Shown: positions 15,301-23,258 of the stretch, in pieces
Position numbering within the stretch: the stretch's first letter is position 1
Layout: every line of letters begins with the position of its first letter
Origin: JAIQFR01 sp041494445
GTDB taxonomy: Bacteria > Acidobacteriota > Polarisedimenticolia > Polarisedimenticolales > JAIQFR01
NCBI GenBank assembly: GCA_041494445.1
Contig: JBGQAU010000034.1
Coordinates: 1 to 28,195, forward strand
Direction of reading: 5' to 3'
Length of the DNA stretch: 28,195 nucleotides
Notes under the pieces: generated by a model
The model's database searches: none
The model's input: only the letters and a program-made list of their open reading frames with translations
Told to the model about the DNA's origin: nothing
Program-made: the position numbers and the translations under genes

Positions 15301-16026
15301 TTGCCGCGCCTTTTCGCCCTTGCCGATCTCCACTTGTCGCTGTCCGGCGCGAAGCCGATGGACATTTTCGGCGAGGCGTGGCTGGAGCACGCCGCACGGA
15401 TGGCCGCGGCGTGGGATCGCCTTGTCGCGGCCGAGGACGCCGTGCTGCTCCCAGGCGACCTCTCCTGGGCGACGGATCTCGGCGAGGCGGCACCCGACCT
15501 GGCATGGATCGCTGCGCGGCCGGGCCGGAAGGTCCTGCTGCGGGGAAACCACGACTCGTGGTGGGCCAGCGCGGGAAAGGTCCGGGCGATGCTTCCCACG
15601 GGATGCGCGATTCTCCAAAACGACGCCCATGTCGCGGGAGAACGGGTCGTGCTGGGGGCGCGGGGCTGGACGCCCCCGGAGGATCCCGAGGCGACCGAGC
15701 ACGACGGCGCGATCTTCCGCCGCGAGCTCGCGAGGTTGAGGCTCTCCGTCGCGTTTGCCGACCGGCGCCTGGGCCGCTCCCGGCCGAGGGTCGCGATGCT
15801 GCATTTTCCGCCGTGGATCGAGGGGCGGCCGGCCACCGAGATCGTCGGCATCCTCCGCGACGCGGCGGTGCGGGACTGCGTGTACGGCCACCTGCACGGC
15901 GCCGACATCGCGCTGGGGGTCACGGGGGAGCGCGACGGGATTCGCTACCATCTCGTGTCCGCCGACGCGGTGGGCTTCTCCCCGTTGGAGATCCCCGCGC
16001 CGCGAGGCGGGGAGGGCGGGGGATGA
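15301..16026 (+). CDS. Calcineurin-like metallophosphoesterase
   Basis: 241 residues. All metal motifs of the family are present in order: D9-x-H11 ('LADLHLS'), GD in 'LLPGDLSW', 'LRGNHDSWW' (GNHD), 'MLHFPPW' (metal His) and 'CVYGHLHGAD' (GHLH). The N-terminal 'LSLSGAKPMDIFG' and 'WAT' segments resemble the Icc-like phosphohydrolases grouped as COG1768, whose substrates are not firmly known. The start is TTG 15301: GAGGA (15290-15294) lies six bases before it and the protein begins directly at the first beta strand. There is no signal peptide, so it is cytosolic. It overlaps the next gene by 4 bp (ATGA), so both are made together. Confidence 0.88.
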   Translation: MPRLFALADLHLSLSGAKPMDIFGEAWLEHAARMAAAWDRLVAAEDAVLLPGDLSWATDLGEAAPDLAWIAARPGRKVLLRGNHDSWWASAGKVRAMLPTGCAILQNDAHVAGERVVLGARGWTPPEDPEATEHDGAIFRRELARLRLSVAFADRRLGRSRPRVAMLHFPPWIEGRPATEIVGILRDAAVRDCVYGHLHGADIALGVTGERDGIRYHLVSADAVGFSPLEIPAPRGGEGGG

Positions 16027-16613
16027 GCGCGGCCGGCGAGCCCGTGGCGGAGGCCACGTTTCTCTGCTCCGCTTCCGCGCGGCGGCTCCCCTGGGTGCTG
16101 GCCGCCGCGATGGTCGTGGCCGCGGCGATCCTCGCCGCGAGGATCGACCCCGCGGATCGTGTTCCCAACTCGGCCGTCATGAGAGGACTCCTCGTCGCGT
16201 CCGCGGCGGTCCTGGGTCTAAGGATCTCGCTGAGCCTCGCGGAGCTGCGGCTCACGGTGCGGGTGCGGGGGAAGGACCTCCTGTTCGAACTGAGGGGCAG
16301 GATGGCGTCCCTCGCCTGGGGCGACATCCTCCGCGCGGACTGGGATCCGCCGTTCAGCCACTACGGGCGCTGGCCTCCCGCCCTCGTCCTGCTCGACCGC
16401 CGAGCGCAACGGTTCCGAATCCCGGCGCTGATTGCGGGCGGCGACCGGCTCGTCGCGGATCTCGTCGCACGCTCGGGAAGGTCCGACCTCGCCGATTGGG
16501 CCGACGCGCACCGCCTCGCGGGGAGGATGGTCCGCGCCCGGTGGTGGACCGCCGCGGGATACGTCGCGGCCGCTTGCGTCGTGGCGGCGGCCGCCGCGGC
16601 ACCCCTCCGCTGA
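16023..16613 (+). CDS. Small membrane protein with PH-like middle domain, unknown function
   Basis: 196 residues, ATG overlapping the preceding TGA. Two membrane helices lie near the N-terminus ('LPWVLAAAMVVAAAILAA' and 'MRGLLVASAAVLGLRISL'). A soluble region of about 100 residues follows, with 'LTVRVRGKDLLFELRGRMASLAWGDI', a pattern like bacterial PH (bPH2/YdbT-type) domains. A last helix sits at the C-terminus ('AAGYVAAACVVAAAAAA'). I cannot assign a function. Coupling to the phosphoesterase suggests they work on a common process, possibly at the membrane. Ends 43 bp before the next gene. Confidence 0.75.
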   Translation: MSAAGEPVAEATFLCSASARRLPWVLAAAMVVAAAILAARIDPADRVPNSAVMRGLLVASAAVLGLRISLSLAELRLTVRVRGKDLLFELRGRMASLAWGDILRADWDPPFSHYGRWPPALVLLDRRAQRFRIPALIAGGDRLVADLVARSGRSDLADWADAHRLAGRMVRARWWTAAGYVAAACVVAAAAAAPLR

Positions 16614-16623
16614 AGCGCGAAGC

Positions 16624-16644
16624 GAGAATACGGCTCTGACCCCC
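16624..16644 (+). repeat. Possible REP-like motif
   Basis: GAGAATACGGCTCTGACCCC resembles, from memory, GGGGTCAGAGCCGTATT-type sequences found as dispersed repeats near REP-associated transposases in several phyla. Only one copy occurs in this window and no transposase is present, so this is a weak call. Confidence 0.25.
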
Positions 16645-16650
16645 TATAAT
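16645..16650 (+). promoter_or_regulatory. Consensus -10 giving a leaderless transcript for the ABC-class ATPase
   Basis: TATAAT is perfect and ends seven bases before the A of ATG 16657, exactly where transcription would start. No Shine-Dalgarno precedes the ATG. No clear -35 is seen. Confidence 0.5.
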
Positions 16651-16656
16651 CAGTCG

Positions 16657-18459
16657 ATGAAACCCGCATCTCCTTCCCGCCGCGGCCCGGGAGCTCGACC
16701 GCCGGCCAGTCCCTCGTCGCACCGCGATCGTGCGCCGAGCGTGGCCGTCGTTCCCCCGGCCTCCGGATTGCGCGGACTCCTCCGGACCATCGACGGGGCC
16801 TCGTACGGGGCCTACCGGCGCATCCTCGGCCGTCACGAGGCCGGGGAGTTCGTGATCGTCGTGGACCGGGTCCCGCCGGACCCGTACGCGGGCTCGGCGC
16901 GGGTGCGCCTGGTCTGCGACCGGGCGAAGGCGCATCTCTCGCCCCACCTGGTGTCGAGCCGGGCGCGGAGGATCGGCGTCGAGGACTACCTCGCCCGGTC
17001 GGCCGCGGAGGCGCTCCTTAGCCAGGTGCGGAGAGGAGGGAACGCGCCGCCGGGGAGCGGCCGGATCGCCGTGGAGGCGCCCGGACCCGCGATGCTGGAG
17101 CGGGGCACGTGCAGGATCACCGCGGCCGAGATCGAGCTGCGGCTCTTCGTGGATCTCCCCGCGCTCGGACGCAAGGTGCTGGGGCAGCAAGCCGAGGAGC
17201 TGTTCTTCTCCGACCTGACGCGGATCGCGACCGCCGCACTGATCTTCTCTTCGCGGCGCGAGGAGGACGCGACCCGATTCGCCGACGCCGCCGAGGACCA
17301 CGAGGCGCTCCAGGCCGAGCTGGCCTCCCGGGGCCTCGTGGCGTTCGTTGCCGACGGGAGTCTGCTCGCCCGCGCGGGCGGGGACGATGCCGGGCCGCGG
17401 CACGACGGCCGCGAGGTCGCGTTCGAGTCCCCGGAGTCGCTGGCGGTGACGATGCGGCTCCCTCGCGCGGGCCTCGTGCGTGGAATGGGGATTCCAACGG
17501 GGGTCACGCTGATCGTGGGCGGCGGGTTCCACGGGAAGAGCACGTTGCTCGCCGCGGTCGCCGCGGGCGTCCACGCTCACCGCCCGGGCGACGGAAGGGA
17601 GCGGGTGGCCACGCTCGAGGATGCGGTCTCGGTCCGATCGGAAGACGGTCGCGCGGTCCGGCGCGTGGACGTCTCGGGGTTCCTCTCCGACCTGCCGTCG
17701 GGAGAGCGGTCCGCCGATTTCTCGACGGAACGGGCCAGCGGGAGTACCTCCCTGGCCGCGGCGATCGTCGAAGCCATCGAGGTCGGCGCGCGCCTCCTGC
17801 TCGTGGACGAGGACACCGCGGCGACCAACTTCATGATTCGCGACGGGAGGATGCAACGCCTGGTCCCGCGTCCTCTGGAGCCGATCGTGCCGTTCCTGGA
17901 TCGCGTCGTCGAGATTTACCGCCGTCTGGGCGTCTCGACGCTCCTGGTGACGGGCGGTTCCGGGGACTACATCGAGGTCGCGGACACGGTGATCCTGATG
18001 CGCGGGTATCGCGCGGAGGACGCGACCGAGCGCGCGCGCGAGGTGGCCGCCGCGACGCGCTCGATGCGTCTTGCCGAGCGGGTCCCGGCGATGCATCCCC
18101 CCGTGCCGCGGCGGCCGGTCGTGGAGCGCGGCGGCGGGGGTCCGTTGCGCGCGGGCTTGCGCGGGCCGCGGAGCGTGCGGATCGGGGAGGAGACACTGGA
18201 CCTCTCGGCCGTCGGACCGATCGACGAGACAGGTCAGATCAGGGCGCTGGCGCTCCTGCTACGAGAGGCCGCGGGCCGCATGGAAGAGGGCAAGGAGATG
18301 GGCGCGCTCGTGCGGGAGATCGACGCCTGGCTCGACGAGGCCGGCCTCGACGCACTGGATCCCCCGGCGGCCTACGATCTGGCCCGCCCGCGGCGCTTCG
18401 ACGTCGCGGCGGCGATCAACCGCTGGCGCTCTCTCACCGTCGTGCGCCGCGACCCCTGA
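16657..18459 (+). CDS. ABC-class ATPase, PF09818-type, unknown function
   Basis: 600 residues. An N-terminal region of about 60 residues is proline/arginine-rich, then 'LRGLLRTIDGASYGAYRRILG' begins the conserved region. The family features are 'FVIVVDRVPPDPYAGSARVRL', a Walker A at about 288-296 ('GGGFHGKST'), 'ASGSTSLAAAIVEAIEVGAR' in the signature position, and Walker B 'LLLVDEDTAA' (379-388) with 'TNFMIRD'. These match the family named predicted ATPase of the ABC class (PF09818). It has no membrane segments and no partner permease here, so it is not a transporter subunit. Members are widespread but uncharacterised; an RNA or nucleotide-related role has been guessed, not shown. Start is ATG 16657, apparently leaderless. 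It converges with the glycosyltransferase gene 30 bp away. Confidence 0.88.
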   Translation: MKPASPSRRGPGARPPASPSSHRDRAPSVAVVPPASGLRGLLRTIDGASYGAYRRILGRHEAGEFVIVVDRVPPDPYAGSARVRLVCDRAKAHLSPHLVSSRARRIGVEDYLARSAAEALLSQVRRGGNAPPGSGRIAVEAPGPAMLERGTCRITAAEIELRLFVDLPALGRKVLGQQAEELFFSDLTRIATAALIFSSRREEDATRFADAAEDHEALQAELASRGLVAFVADGSLLARAGGDDAGPRHDGREVAFESPESLAVTMRLPRAGLVRGMGIPTGVTLIVGGGFHGKSTLLAAVAAGVHAHRPGDGRERVATLEDAVSVRSEDGRAVRRVDVSGFLSDLPSGERSADFSTERASGSTSLAAAIVEAIEVGARLLLVDEDTAATNFMIRDGRMQRLVPRPLEPIVPFLDRVVEIYRRLGVSTLLVTGGSGDYIEVADTVILMRGYRAEDATERAREVAAATRSMRLAERVPAMHPPVPRRPVVERGGGGPLRAGLRGPRSVRIGEETLDLSAVGPIDETGQIRALALLLREAAGRMEEGKEMGALVREIDAWLDEAGLDALDPPAAYDLARPRRFDVAAAINRWRSLTVVRRDP

Positions 18460-18465
18460 CCCGCT

Positions 18466-18487
18466 CTCCGCGCGTCCTTCCGCGGAG
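18466..18487. terminator. Hairpin between convergent genes
   Basis: CTCCGCG (18466-18472) pairs with CGCGGAG (18481-18487) around an 8-nt loop, exactly between the stops at 18459 and 18490. There is no T-run on either side, so it is at most a weak bidirectional terminator. Confidence 0.35.
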
Positions 18488-18489
18488 CC

Positions 18490-20397
18490 TCAGATCCCGA
18501 GCCGCGACAGCGCCTCCCGGGGGCGGTCCCACGACGGATCGAGTTGCGCGGCCTCGCGAAGGTCGGCCGCCCCCCCGTCCCGGTCGCCTCGCCGCAGACG
18601 GAACATCCCACGCTCGTACCACGTACCCGCCGTGGCGTCGGGAGAGCCCACGGCGCGGTCATGCTCCGCCGCGGCCTCGGCGGCGGCGCCCGTCTTCTCC
18701 AGCACCTGCGCGAGGCGGGTCCGCGTCTCCGTCCCGCGGCCCTCCGGCAAGCCGGCGGCGAGCGCCTCGCGGTAACGGTCGCGCGCCGCCGCTAACTCCC
18801 CCTTCTTTTGGAGGATCCAGCCTGCCTGGTCGAGCGCGAGCCCGTACGGCGGGCTCGCGGTCAGGACCGGTGCCAGCGCGGCGAGCCCCTCGTCCAGGCG
18901 GCCCTGCGAGGAGAGCGTCGAGGCGAGACGCAGGTGGTCCCTCGGCGAAGGCCGGGTCAGGAGCGCGCTGGCCACACCGACCGCCGCCAGCACGATCGCG
19001 GCGATGGCGATCGGAAGTCGCCGGACACCCTCGCGCCAGCGGTGAACGGCCTCGAGCACCGCGAAGCCGCCGAACGGCGCCAGCAGGAAGAAGAGCGGCA
19101 GCCGGAGACGGGTGTTCACGAAGAAGACCAGGAGTGTCGCCAGCTGCGCGGCCGCGGCCCCCGCCAGCGGCCACGCGAGAACCGCGTGACGCTTGAGGGC
19201 GAGGGCGAGGCCCGCGATCCCGAGTCCCAGGAGCAGCCAGGCCGGGAGCGCGAGGACGTGGAGCCAGGGCAGGAAACGACCTCGCTCCAGGGAGAACGAA
19301 TACGCGTCCGTCGGGTCGCCGGGGTCGAGGATGCGCCGGAGCTTCCGGCCCTCGAGCGCCAGCCAGCCCGCCGGGTCGGCCAGGACCTCGCGGATGGCCC
19401 GGCCGCGCCAGTAGGCGGATACCTCCGTCGGCCCGATCGGCCGCCCGACTTCCTTCTCCGCGATCGCCTTTGCGAGCACCCGTTCCGAGAAGATGTCTCC
19501 CGCTTTCGGGTGAAGCGGCGTGTAGTCGCCCCGCGCGCCCCTCTGGTTCCCGATGAACAGGTTCTCGCCTCCCGAGGACGCGACGAGCACCCGATCGCCG
19601 CGCCGGAGGTTGTGGACCGTCGCCGGCGCCACGCCCAGGGAGATTCCCGCAACATAGACGAGGATGGATGCGACCCGCGAGCGCCACGTCCTGTGTCCAT
19701 CTCTCGCGGCGAGAGCCGCGGCGCCGATGGGCGCGAGCAGAAGCCCTTCCGTCCTCGCCAGGGCGGAGACGCCGAGGGCCAAGCCGGCCAGCGCCTCCAT
19801 CGCGCGGGAGCGGTGCTCGCGCGCGGCGCCGAGGACCGCCAACGCCGCCGCGGATGTCGCGAGCGCCACCGGGACCGGCAAGAGCTTCAGACCGTAAAAG
19901 ACGAAAGGGCCGTGGAGGATGACGATCGCGGCGCCGACGGCTCCGGCGGCAGCGGAGCCGAGGAATGTTCTTCCCATCGGGACGAGAAGCGCGGCGGCAG
20001 CCGCGGTGAGGATCGCCTGAAGGAGCAGCGCGGCTCGGGTCCCGTCCGTACCTTCCGAGAGCCGGTAGGCCGCCGAAAGGAGCACGGGGAACAGAGGGGC
20101 CTGGTGGAACACCGGCTCCGCCGCGAGGCCGCGGGACACCAACCGCTGCGCCCACTCGTCGTACGACTGCGCGTCGGAGAGCGGCCAGTGCGCGAACGGG
20201 TCGTGCCGGTACTCGAGCAACGCCGGCACGTGAGCGGCGAGAGCCATGGCGAAGACCAGGAGCGCGAGGAGGAGCGAGCGCTCCCGAGGGCGCCGGGGGG
20301 ACGCGCCCGAGCGTCCGGTCTCCGCGGAGGAAGCCTCAGGCGCTCCCGCCGCGCGTTCGCCGCGGAGTGTCATCGAGTCCCGGCGAGCGCGTCGCAT
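18490..20397 (-). CDS. GT39-like membrane glycosyltransferase with C-terminal TPR region
   Basis: About 635 residues. After a basic cytoplasmic start of about 35 residues there are some 10-12 membrane helices. The first extracytoplasmic loop has 'LSDAQSYDEWAQRLVSRG', the D-x-x-x-Y pattern of PMT_2/ArnT-like transferases, which use polyprenyl-phosphate sugars as donors. A conserved 'FHQAPLFPVLLSAAYRL' follows. The last ~170 residues contain TPR-like helices ('LRLASTLSSQGRLDEGLAAL', 'AGWILQKKGELAAARDRYREAL', 'MFRLRRGDRDGGAADLREA'). It probably adds sugar to a protein or glycolipid outside the cytoplasmic membrane. The open frame runs further upstream through the tRNA gene, so the start must lie after it; ATG 20397 is the first choice and ATG 20373 an alternative. 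Neither has a convincing ribosome site at normal spacing. Confidence 0.83.
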   Translation of the reverse strand: MRRARRDSMTLRGERAAGAPEASSAETGRSGASPRRPRERSLLLALLVFAMALAAHVPALLEYRHDPFAHWPLSDAQSYDEWAQRLVSRGLAAEPVFHQAPLFPVLLSAAYRLSEGTDGTRAALLLQAILTAAAAALLVPMGRTFLGSAAAGAVGAAIVILHGPFVFYGLKLLPVPVALATSAAALAVLGAAREHRSRAMEALAGLALGVSALARTEGLLLAPIGAAALAARDGHRTWRSRVASILVYVAGISLGVAPATVHNLRRGDRVLVASSGGENLFIGNQRGARGDYTPLHPKAGDIFSERVLAKAIAEKEVGRPIGPTEVSAYWRGRAIREVLADPAGWLALEGRKLRRILDPGDPTDAYSFSLERGRFLPWLHVLALPAWLLLGLGIAGLALALKRHAVLAWPLAGAAAAQLATLLVFFVNTRLRLPLFFLLAPFGGFAVLEAVHRWREGVRRLPIAIAAIVLAAVGVASALLTRPSPRDHLRLASTLSSQGRLDEGLAALAPVLTASPPYGLALDQAGWILQKKGELAAARDRYREALAAGLPEGRGTETRTRLAQVLEKTGAAAEAAAEHDRAVGSPDATAGTWYERGMFRLRRGDRDGGAADLREAAQLDPSWDRPREALSRLGI

Positions 20398-20430
20398 CAC
20401 CTCGGTATTCCAGCGGTTTGACCAGGCGGC

Positions 20431-20517
20431 TGGTGCCGGAGGTGGGAGTCGAACCCACACACCCACAAGGGGCGGGGGATTTTGAGTCCCCTGCGTCTGC
20501 CATTCCGCCACTCCGGC
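20431..20517 (-). tRNA. tRNA-Leu, anticodon CAA
   Basis: 87 nt including an encoded CCA (20433-20431). Acceptor stem GCCGGAG (20517-20511) pairs with CTCCGGC (20441-20435), discriminator A. Anticodon stem GGGGA/TCCCC encloses loop CTCAAAA, with anticodon CAA at 20484-20482, reading UUG. A long variable arm and a GTGGG/CCCAC T-arm with TTCGACT loop make it a class II tRNA, consistent with leucine. The gene is 34 bp upstream of the glycosyltransferase on the same strand with no terminator between. Confidence 0.96.
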
Positions 20518-20528
20518 GGCGACGGCGG

Positions 20529-20558
20529 AGCGTAGCGCCGGATCTTCTGACCTGTCAA
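20529..20558 (-). promoter_or_regulatory. Promoter of tRNA-Leu
   Basis: On the minus strand TTGACA (20558-20553), 18-bp spacer, TACGCT (20534-20529). Predicted start near 20522, five bases before the mature tRNA 5' end. Confidence 0.7.
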
Positions 20559-20621
20559 GAAGAAAGCGGAGAAAACCCCGACCGGAAGTTCTCCCGTATA
20601 CGGCGCAACCTGTTTTAAACA

Positions 20622-20650
20622 TTGCAACTTCGCCGGACTTGCGATACCAT
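20622..20650 (+). promoter_or_regulatory. Promoter of carD
   Basis: TTGCAA (20622-20627), 17-bp spacer, TACCAT (20645-20650). The predicted transcript starts near 20657 and carries about a 70-nt leader to the TTG start at 20726. Confidence 0.6.
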
Positions 20651-20725
20651 TAAGGGTAGACGGGCGGCATGCGCCCACCCGTCATCCCGCGATCCCGCCC
20701 TTGGGGGAGCGCGAGGGAGGCGTGC

Positions 20726-21241
20726 TTGGATTTCAAGGTCGGCGACAAGGTCGTCTATCCCAATCATGGCGTAGGGGTTATCGAGCAGGTCACCAACCAA
20801 TCCGTCGGTGACATCGTCTCGTCGTTCTACCGGCTCCGGATCCTCTCCACGGACAGCACGGTGATGGTGCCGATCGGAAACACTTCCGCGGTCGGGCTCC
20901 GCAAGGTCCTGACCCGGCGGGAGGTCACGCGCGTTCTGGGCGTGCTCAAGAACGGCGAGGTGGCGACCTACGACGACTGGAAAGGACGGTTCCAGGCGAA
21001 CTCCGAGAAGATGCGCACGGGCGACATTCTGGCGGTCGCCGAGGTCCTCAAAAGCCTCTCCGTGCTGAGCGAGGTGAAGCCTCTCTCGTACCGGGAGCGG
21101 AAGATGCTCGACCGCGCCCGGTTCCTGCTCGTGTCGGAGCTCGCGGAAGCCTCCAACAAGCGGCCCGGCGACGTCGAGGGACAGATCGACACGGCGCTCG
21201 CCGAGTGCATCAGGGGAGCCAAGGGAAAGCTGGAGCACTGA
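20726..21241 (+). CDS. carD: CarD-family transcription regulator
   Basis: 171 residues. The N-terminal RNA-polymerase-interacting Tudor-like domain begins 'DFKVGDKVVYPNHGVGVIEQV', a near-consensus CarD/CdnL/TRCF-RID start, followed by 'SFYRLRILSTDSTVMVPIGN' and 'VGLRKVLTRREV'. The C-terminal helical DNA-binding half contains 'WKGRFQANSEKMRTGDI', 'LSYRERKMLDRARFLLVSELA'. CarD proteins bind the beta subunit and stabilise open complexes, chiefly at rRNA and growth promoters. TTG 20726 is chosen as the start because GGGAGG (20715-20720) lies five bases ahead and the protein then begins at the normal family position. The ATG at 20669 would add 19 unconserved residues without a ribosome site. It stands alone with its own promoter. 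Confidence 0.93.
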   Translation: MDFKVGDKVVYPNHGVGVIEQVTNQSVGDIVSSFYRLRILSTDSTVMVPIGNTSAVGLRKVLTRREVTRVLGVLKNGEVATYDDWKGRFQANSEKMRTGDILAVAEVLKSLSVLSEVKPLSYRERKMLDRARFLLVSELAEASNKRPGDVEGQIDTALAECIRGAKGKLEH

Positions 21242-21340
21242 TCCCCGAATCCTCGCCGCCCGGCCGCGATCGCCCCGCGCGTTAACCGGCGGTCGCGCGG
21301 ACGGCGGGTAGGCGCCGCGGGCTCCCCTTACTGTTCCGTC

Positions 21341-23101
21341 ATGGACAACCTGGTACTTATTCGAGTAGCGGCCACGTTGGGAACGGGGCTGCGCGGCTTC
21401 GTCTTGCGCGAGATTCGCGAGGAGTCGTACCAGAGGTTTCGCCTGGTGTTCGAGGGCGACGTGCACCCCGCCGCCGTCGTGATTTCGCTCGATCCGGTCC
21501 TGCCCTGGCTCGCCCGACCCTGCGCGCGATGGGACGGTCCCCGCCGCGCGCCGGGGGCATTCGCCGCAAGGGCCCAGAAGTCGCTGGCCGGCCTCAAGGT
21601 GCGCGACGTCCGGAAGGCCGGACACGATCGCGCGGTCGTCCTGGATTTTGCCGACGGCCAGGCGCTGATCGCGGAGTTGGCGACGCATGGCGCGAACTTG
21701 ATCCATGTCGATTCGGGCGGGAAGGTGGTGATCTCCGCTCGCCATCCGCGGAAGTCCCAGGAGCGCATCGCTCCGGGTCAGCCCTACCGGCCGCGCGCGC
21801 TGCCCGAGGGAAGGCTCGTCCCGTACGGGGTATCGGCCGCTACGATCGATCGCTTTCTTCGGGGGACCGTCGAGGATGGAGCGGATCTCCTCGATACGCT
21901 TCGCCGCCGGACGTTCGGCATCGGCACCGAGGCCGCCGGTCTCGTGCTCGAGGAGGCGAGGCTGACCGGACGATCCGCGGGGGAGGTCCTTGCGACCCGC
22001 CTCGCGCAACTGGAGGCCGGGGAGCTGGACCCGGTCGTCGCCGGACCGGCGGACCCCCTCGCGGAGGCAGCGAGAGGAACTCTCGAAGTCTCTCGCCTGC
22101 GGCTCCTCCCGTGGAAGCCTGCCGAGTGCGCCGCGGACGACGTGTGGACACTCGGATCGGACGCCGCCGCGACGGCGGGGATCTACCACGAGGCGGTCGA
22201 GAAGGGTCGCCGGGTGGCATCCAGGATCGAAGCGCTCCGAGGGATCCTCGCAGGCGAGATCCGGCGCCTTTTCGACGCCGACTGCAGGATAACGGGCGAT
22301 CTCGAGGATCTCGGCGATCCCGAGACGTACCGCAGGTTCGGAGAGGCGCTACTGGCCGGGCTCGGCCGGGCGCGGAGGGTCGGAGACCGCGCGTGGGTCC
22401 CCGACCCGTACGATCCCGGTGGAGGGGAGATCGCGGTTCCCGCGCCGGCCGATCGAGCGCTTCACGCCGCCGCGGACGAGCATTTTCAACGGTCGCGCAA
22501 GGCCCGGAGAGGCCTCGAGACGGCACGTGCGCGGCGCGAGGCGATCCGGCTGCGACTCGCTCGCCTCGAGCGGCTCCAGGCGGACTCCGAAGGAGCCCGC
22601 GGCGAGGAGGAGGCCGAGCGGATCGAGGCGGCGCTCCGCGAGGAGGCGGTCCCGGTGGGTCTCGGTCCTCGGACCCACGCGGGCCGGGCCGCGGCCCGCG
22701 CGGAGCGCCCCCGTCTGGAAGGGGTGCGCCTGCTCACAAGCAGCGATGGGCTCGCGATCCTGATCGGAAAGACCGGTAAGGACAACGACCGGCTGACATT
22801 CAGGCTGGCTACCCCCGAGGATTTCTGGTTCCACGCGGCCGGAGCGGCCGGGGCGCACGTCGTGGTCCGGAACGGGGCTCGCCAGCCGCGCCCGCCCCGC
22901 GCGACGATCGAGGAGGCGGCGACCGCCGCCGCCTGGTTCAGCGACGCGAGGGGAATGACCCAGGCGGACGTTCAGTGGACCCGCCGAAAGTACGTGCGGC
23001 GATTGAGGGGGGCGCCTGCGGGGACGGTGACCGTCAAGCGGTTCGAGACGATCCGGGTCAAGCCGGTTCCACCTCCCGGCATCGACCGTGAGCCGGCCTG
23101 A
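21341..23101 (+). CDS. rqcH: RqcH, NFACT-family ribosome quality control factor
   Basis: 586 residues in the NFACT order: NFACT-N (about 1-190), a helix-hairpin-helix/middle region, a coiled coil (about 375-440, 'RKARRGLETARARREAIRLRLARLERL') and NFACT-R at the end ('DGLAILIGKTGKDNDRLTFRLATPEDFWFHAAGAAGAHVVV' region). The Asp-Arg pair needed by bacterial RqcH for alanine tailing is present as D96-R97 in 'KAGHDRAVVLDF'. It binds stalled 50S subunits carrying peptidyl-tRNA and adds C-terminal alanines that mark the chain for degradation. ClpXP and other proteases do the degrading. The family has also been annotated as fibronectin-binding FbpA; the DR motif supports RqcH. The start ATG 21341 has no clear ribosome site, so an internal start cannot be fully excluded. 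Confidence 0.92.
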   Translation: MDNLVLIRVAATLGTGLRGFVLREIREESYQRFRLVFEGDVHPAAVVISLDPVLPWLARPCARWDGPRRAPGAFAARAQKSLAGLKVRDVRKAGHDRAVVLDFADGQALIAELATHGANLIHVDSGGKVVISARHPRKSQERIAPGQPYRPRALPEGRLVPYGVSAATIDRFLRGTVEDGADLLDTLRRRTFGIGTEAAGLVLEEARLTGRSAGEVLATRLAQLEAGELDPVVAGPADPLAEAARGTLEVSRLRLLPWKPAECAADDVWTLGSDAAATAGIYHEAVEKGRRVASRIEALRGILAGEIRRLFDADCRITGDLEDLGDPETYRRFGEALLAGLGRARRVGDRAWVPDPYDPGGGEIAVPAPADRALHAAADEHFQRSRKARRGLETARARREAIRLRLARLERLQADSEGARGEEEAERIEAALREEAVPVGLGPRTHAGRAAARAERPRLEGVRLLTSSDGLAILIGKTGKDNDRLTFRLATPEDFWFHAAGAAGAHVVVRNGARQPRPPRATIEEAATAAAWFSDARGMTQADVQWTRRKYVRRLRGAPAGTVTVKRFETIRVKPVPPPGIDREPA

Positions 23102-23221
23102 ACCGCTCAGTCCGCCCCCGCGGACTCGGCCGCGAGGCCGGAGATCGGGCCGAGTGACCCCAACTTCCGGCCTGGCGACATCGGGACCGCCGCCATCGGC
23201 GCCAAGTTCGGCCGTTTTCTG

Positions 23222-23250
23222 TTGACCTTTCCGTCAGGACGGCCTACATT
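23222..23250 (+). promoter_or_regulatory. Promoter of the flippase-like gene, leaderless
   Basis: TTGACC (23222-23227), 17-bp spacer, TACATT (23245-23250). The transcript would begin near 23257, two bases before ATG 23259, and there is no ribosome site. Confidence 0.7.
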
Positions 23251-23258
23251 CGGCGCCC

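Noticed and set aside
20398..20622. Upstream extension of the glycosyltransferase frame
   Set aside because: It would translate through the tRNA-Leu gene; the codons are the tRNA sequence, so the protein must begin after 20431.
21242..21340. Terminator after carD
   Set aside because: CCGCGCG/CGCGCGG arms exist but have a 12-nt loop and no T-run.
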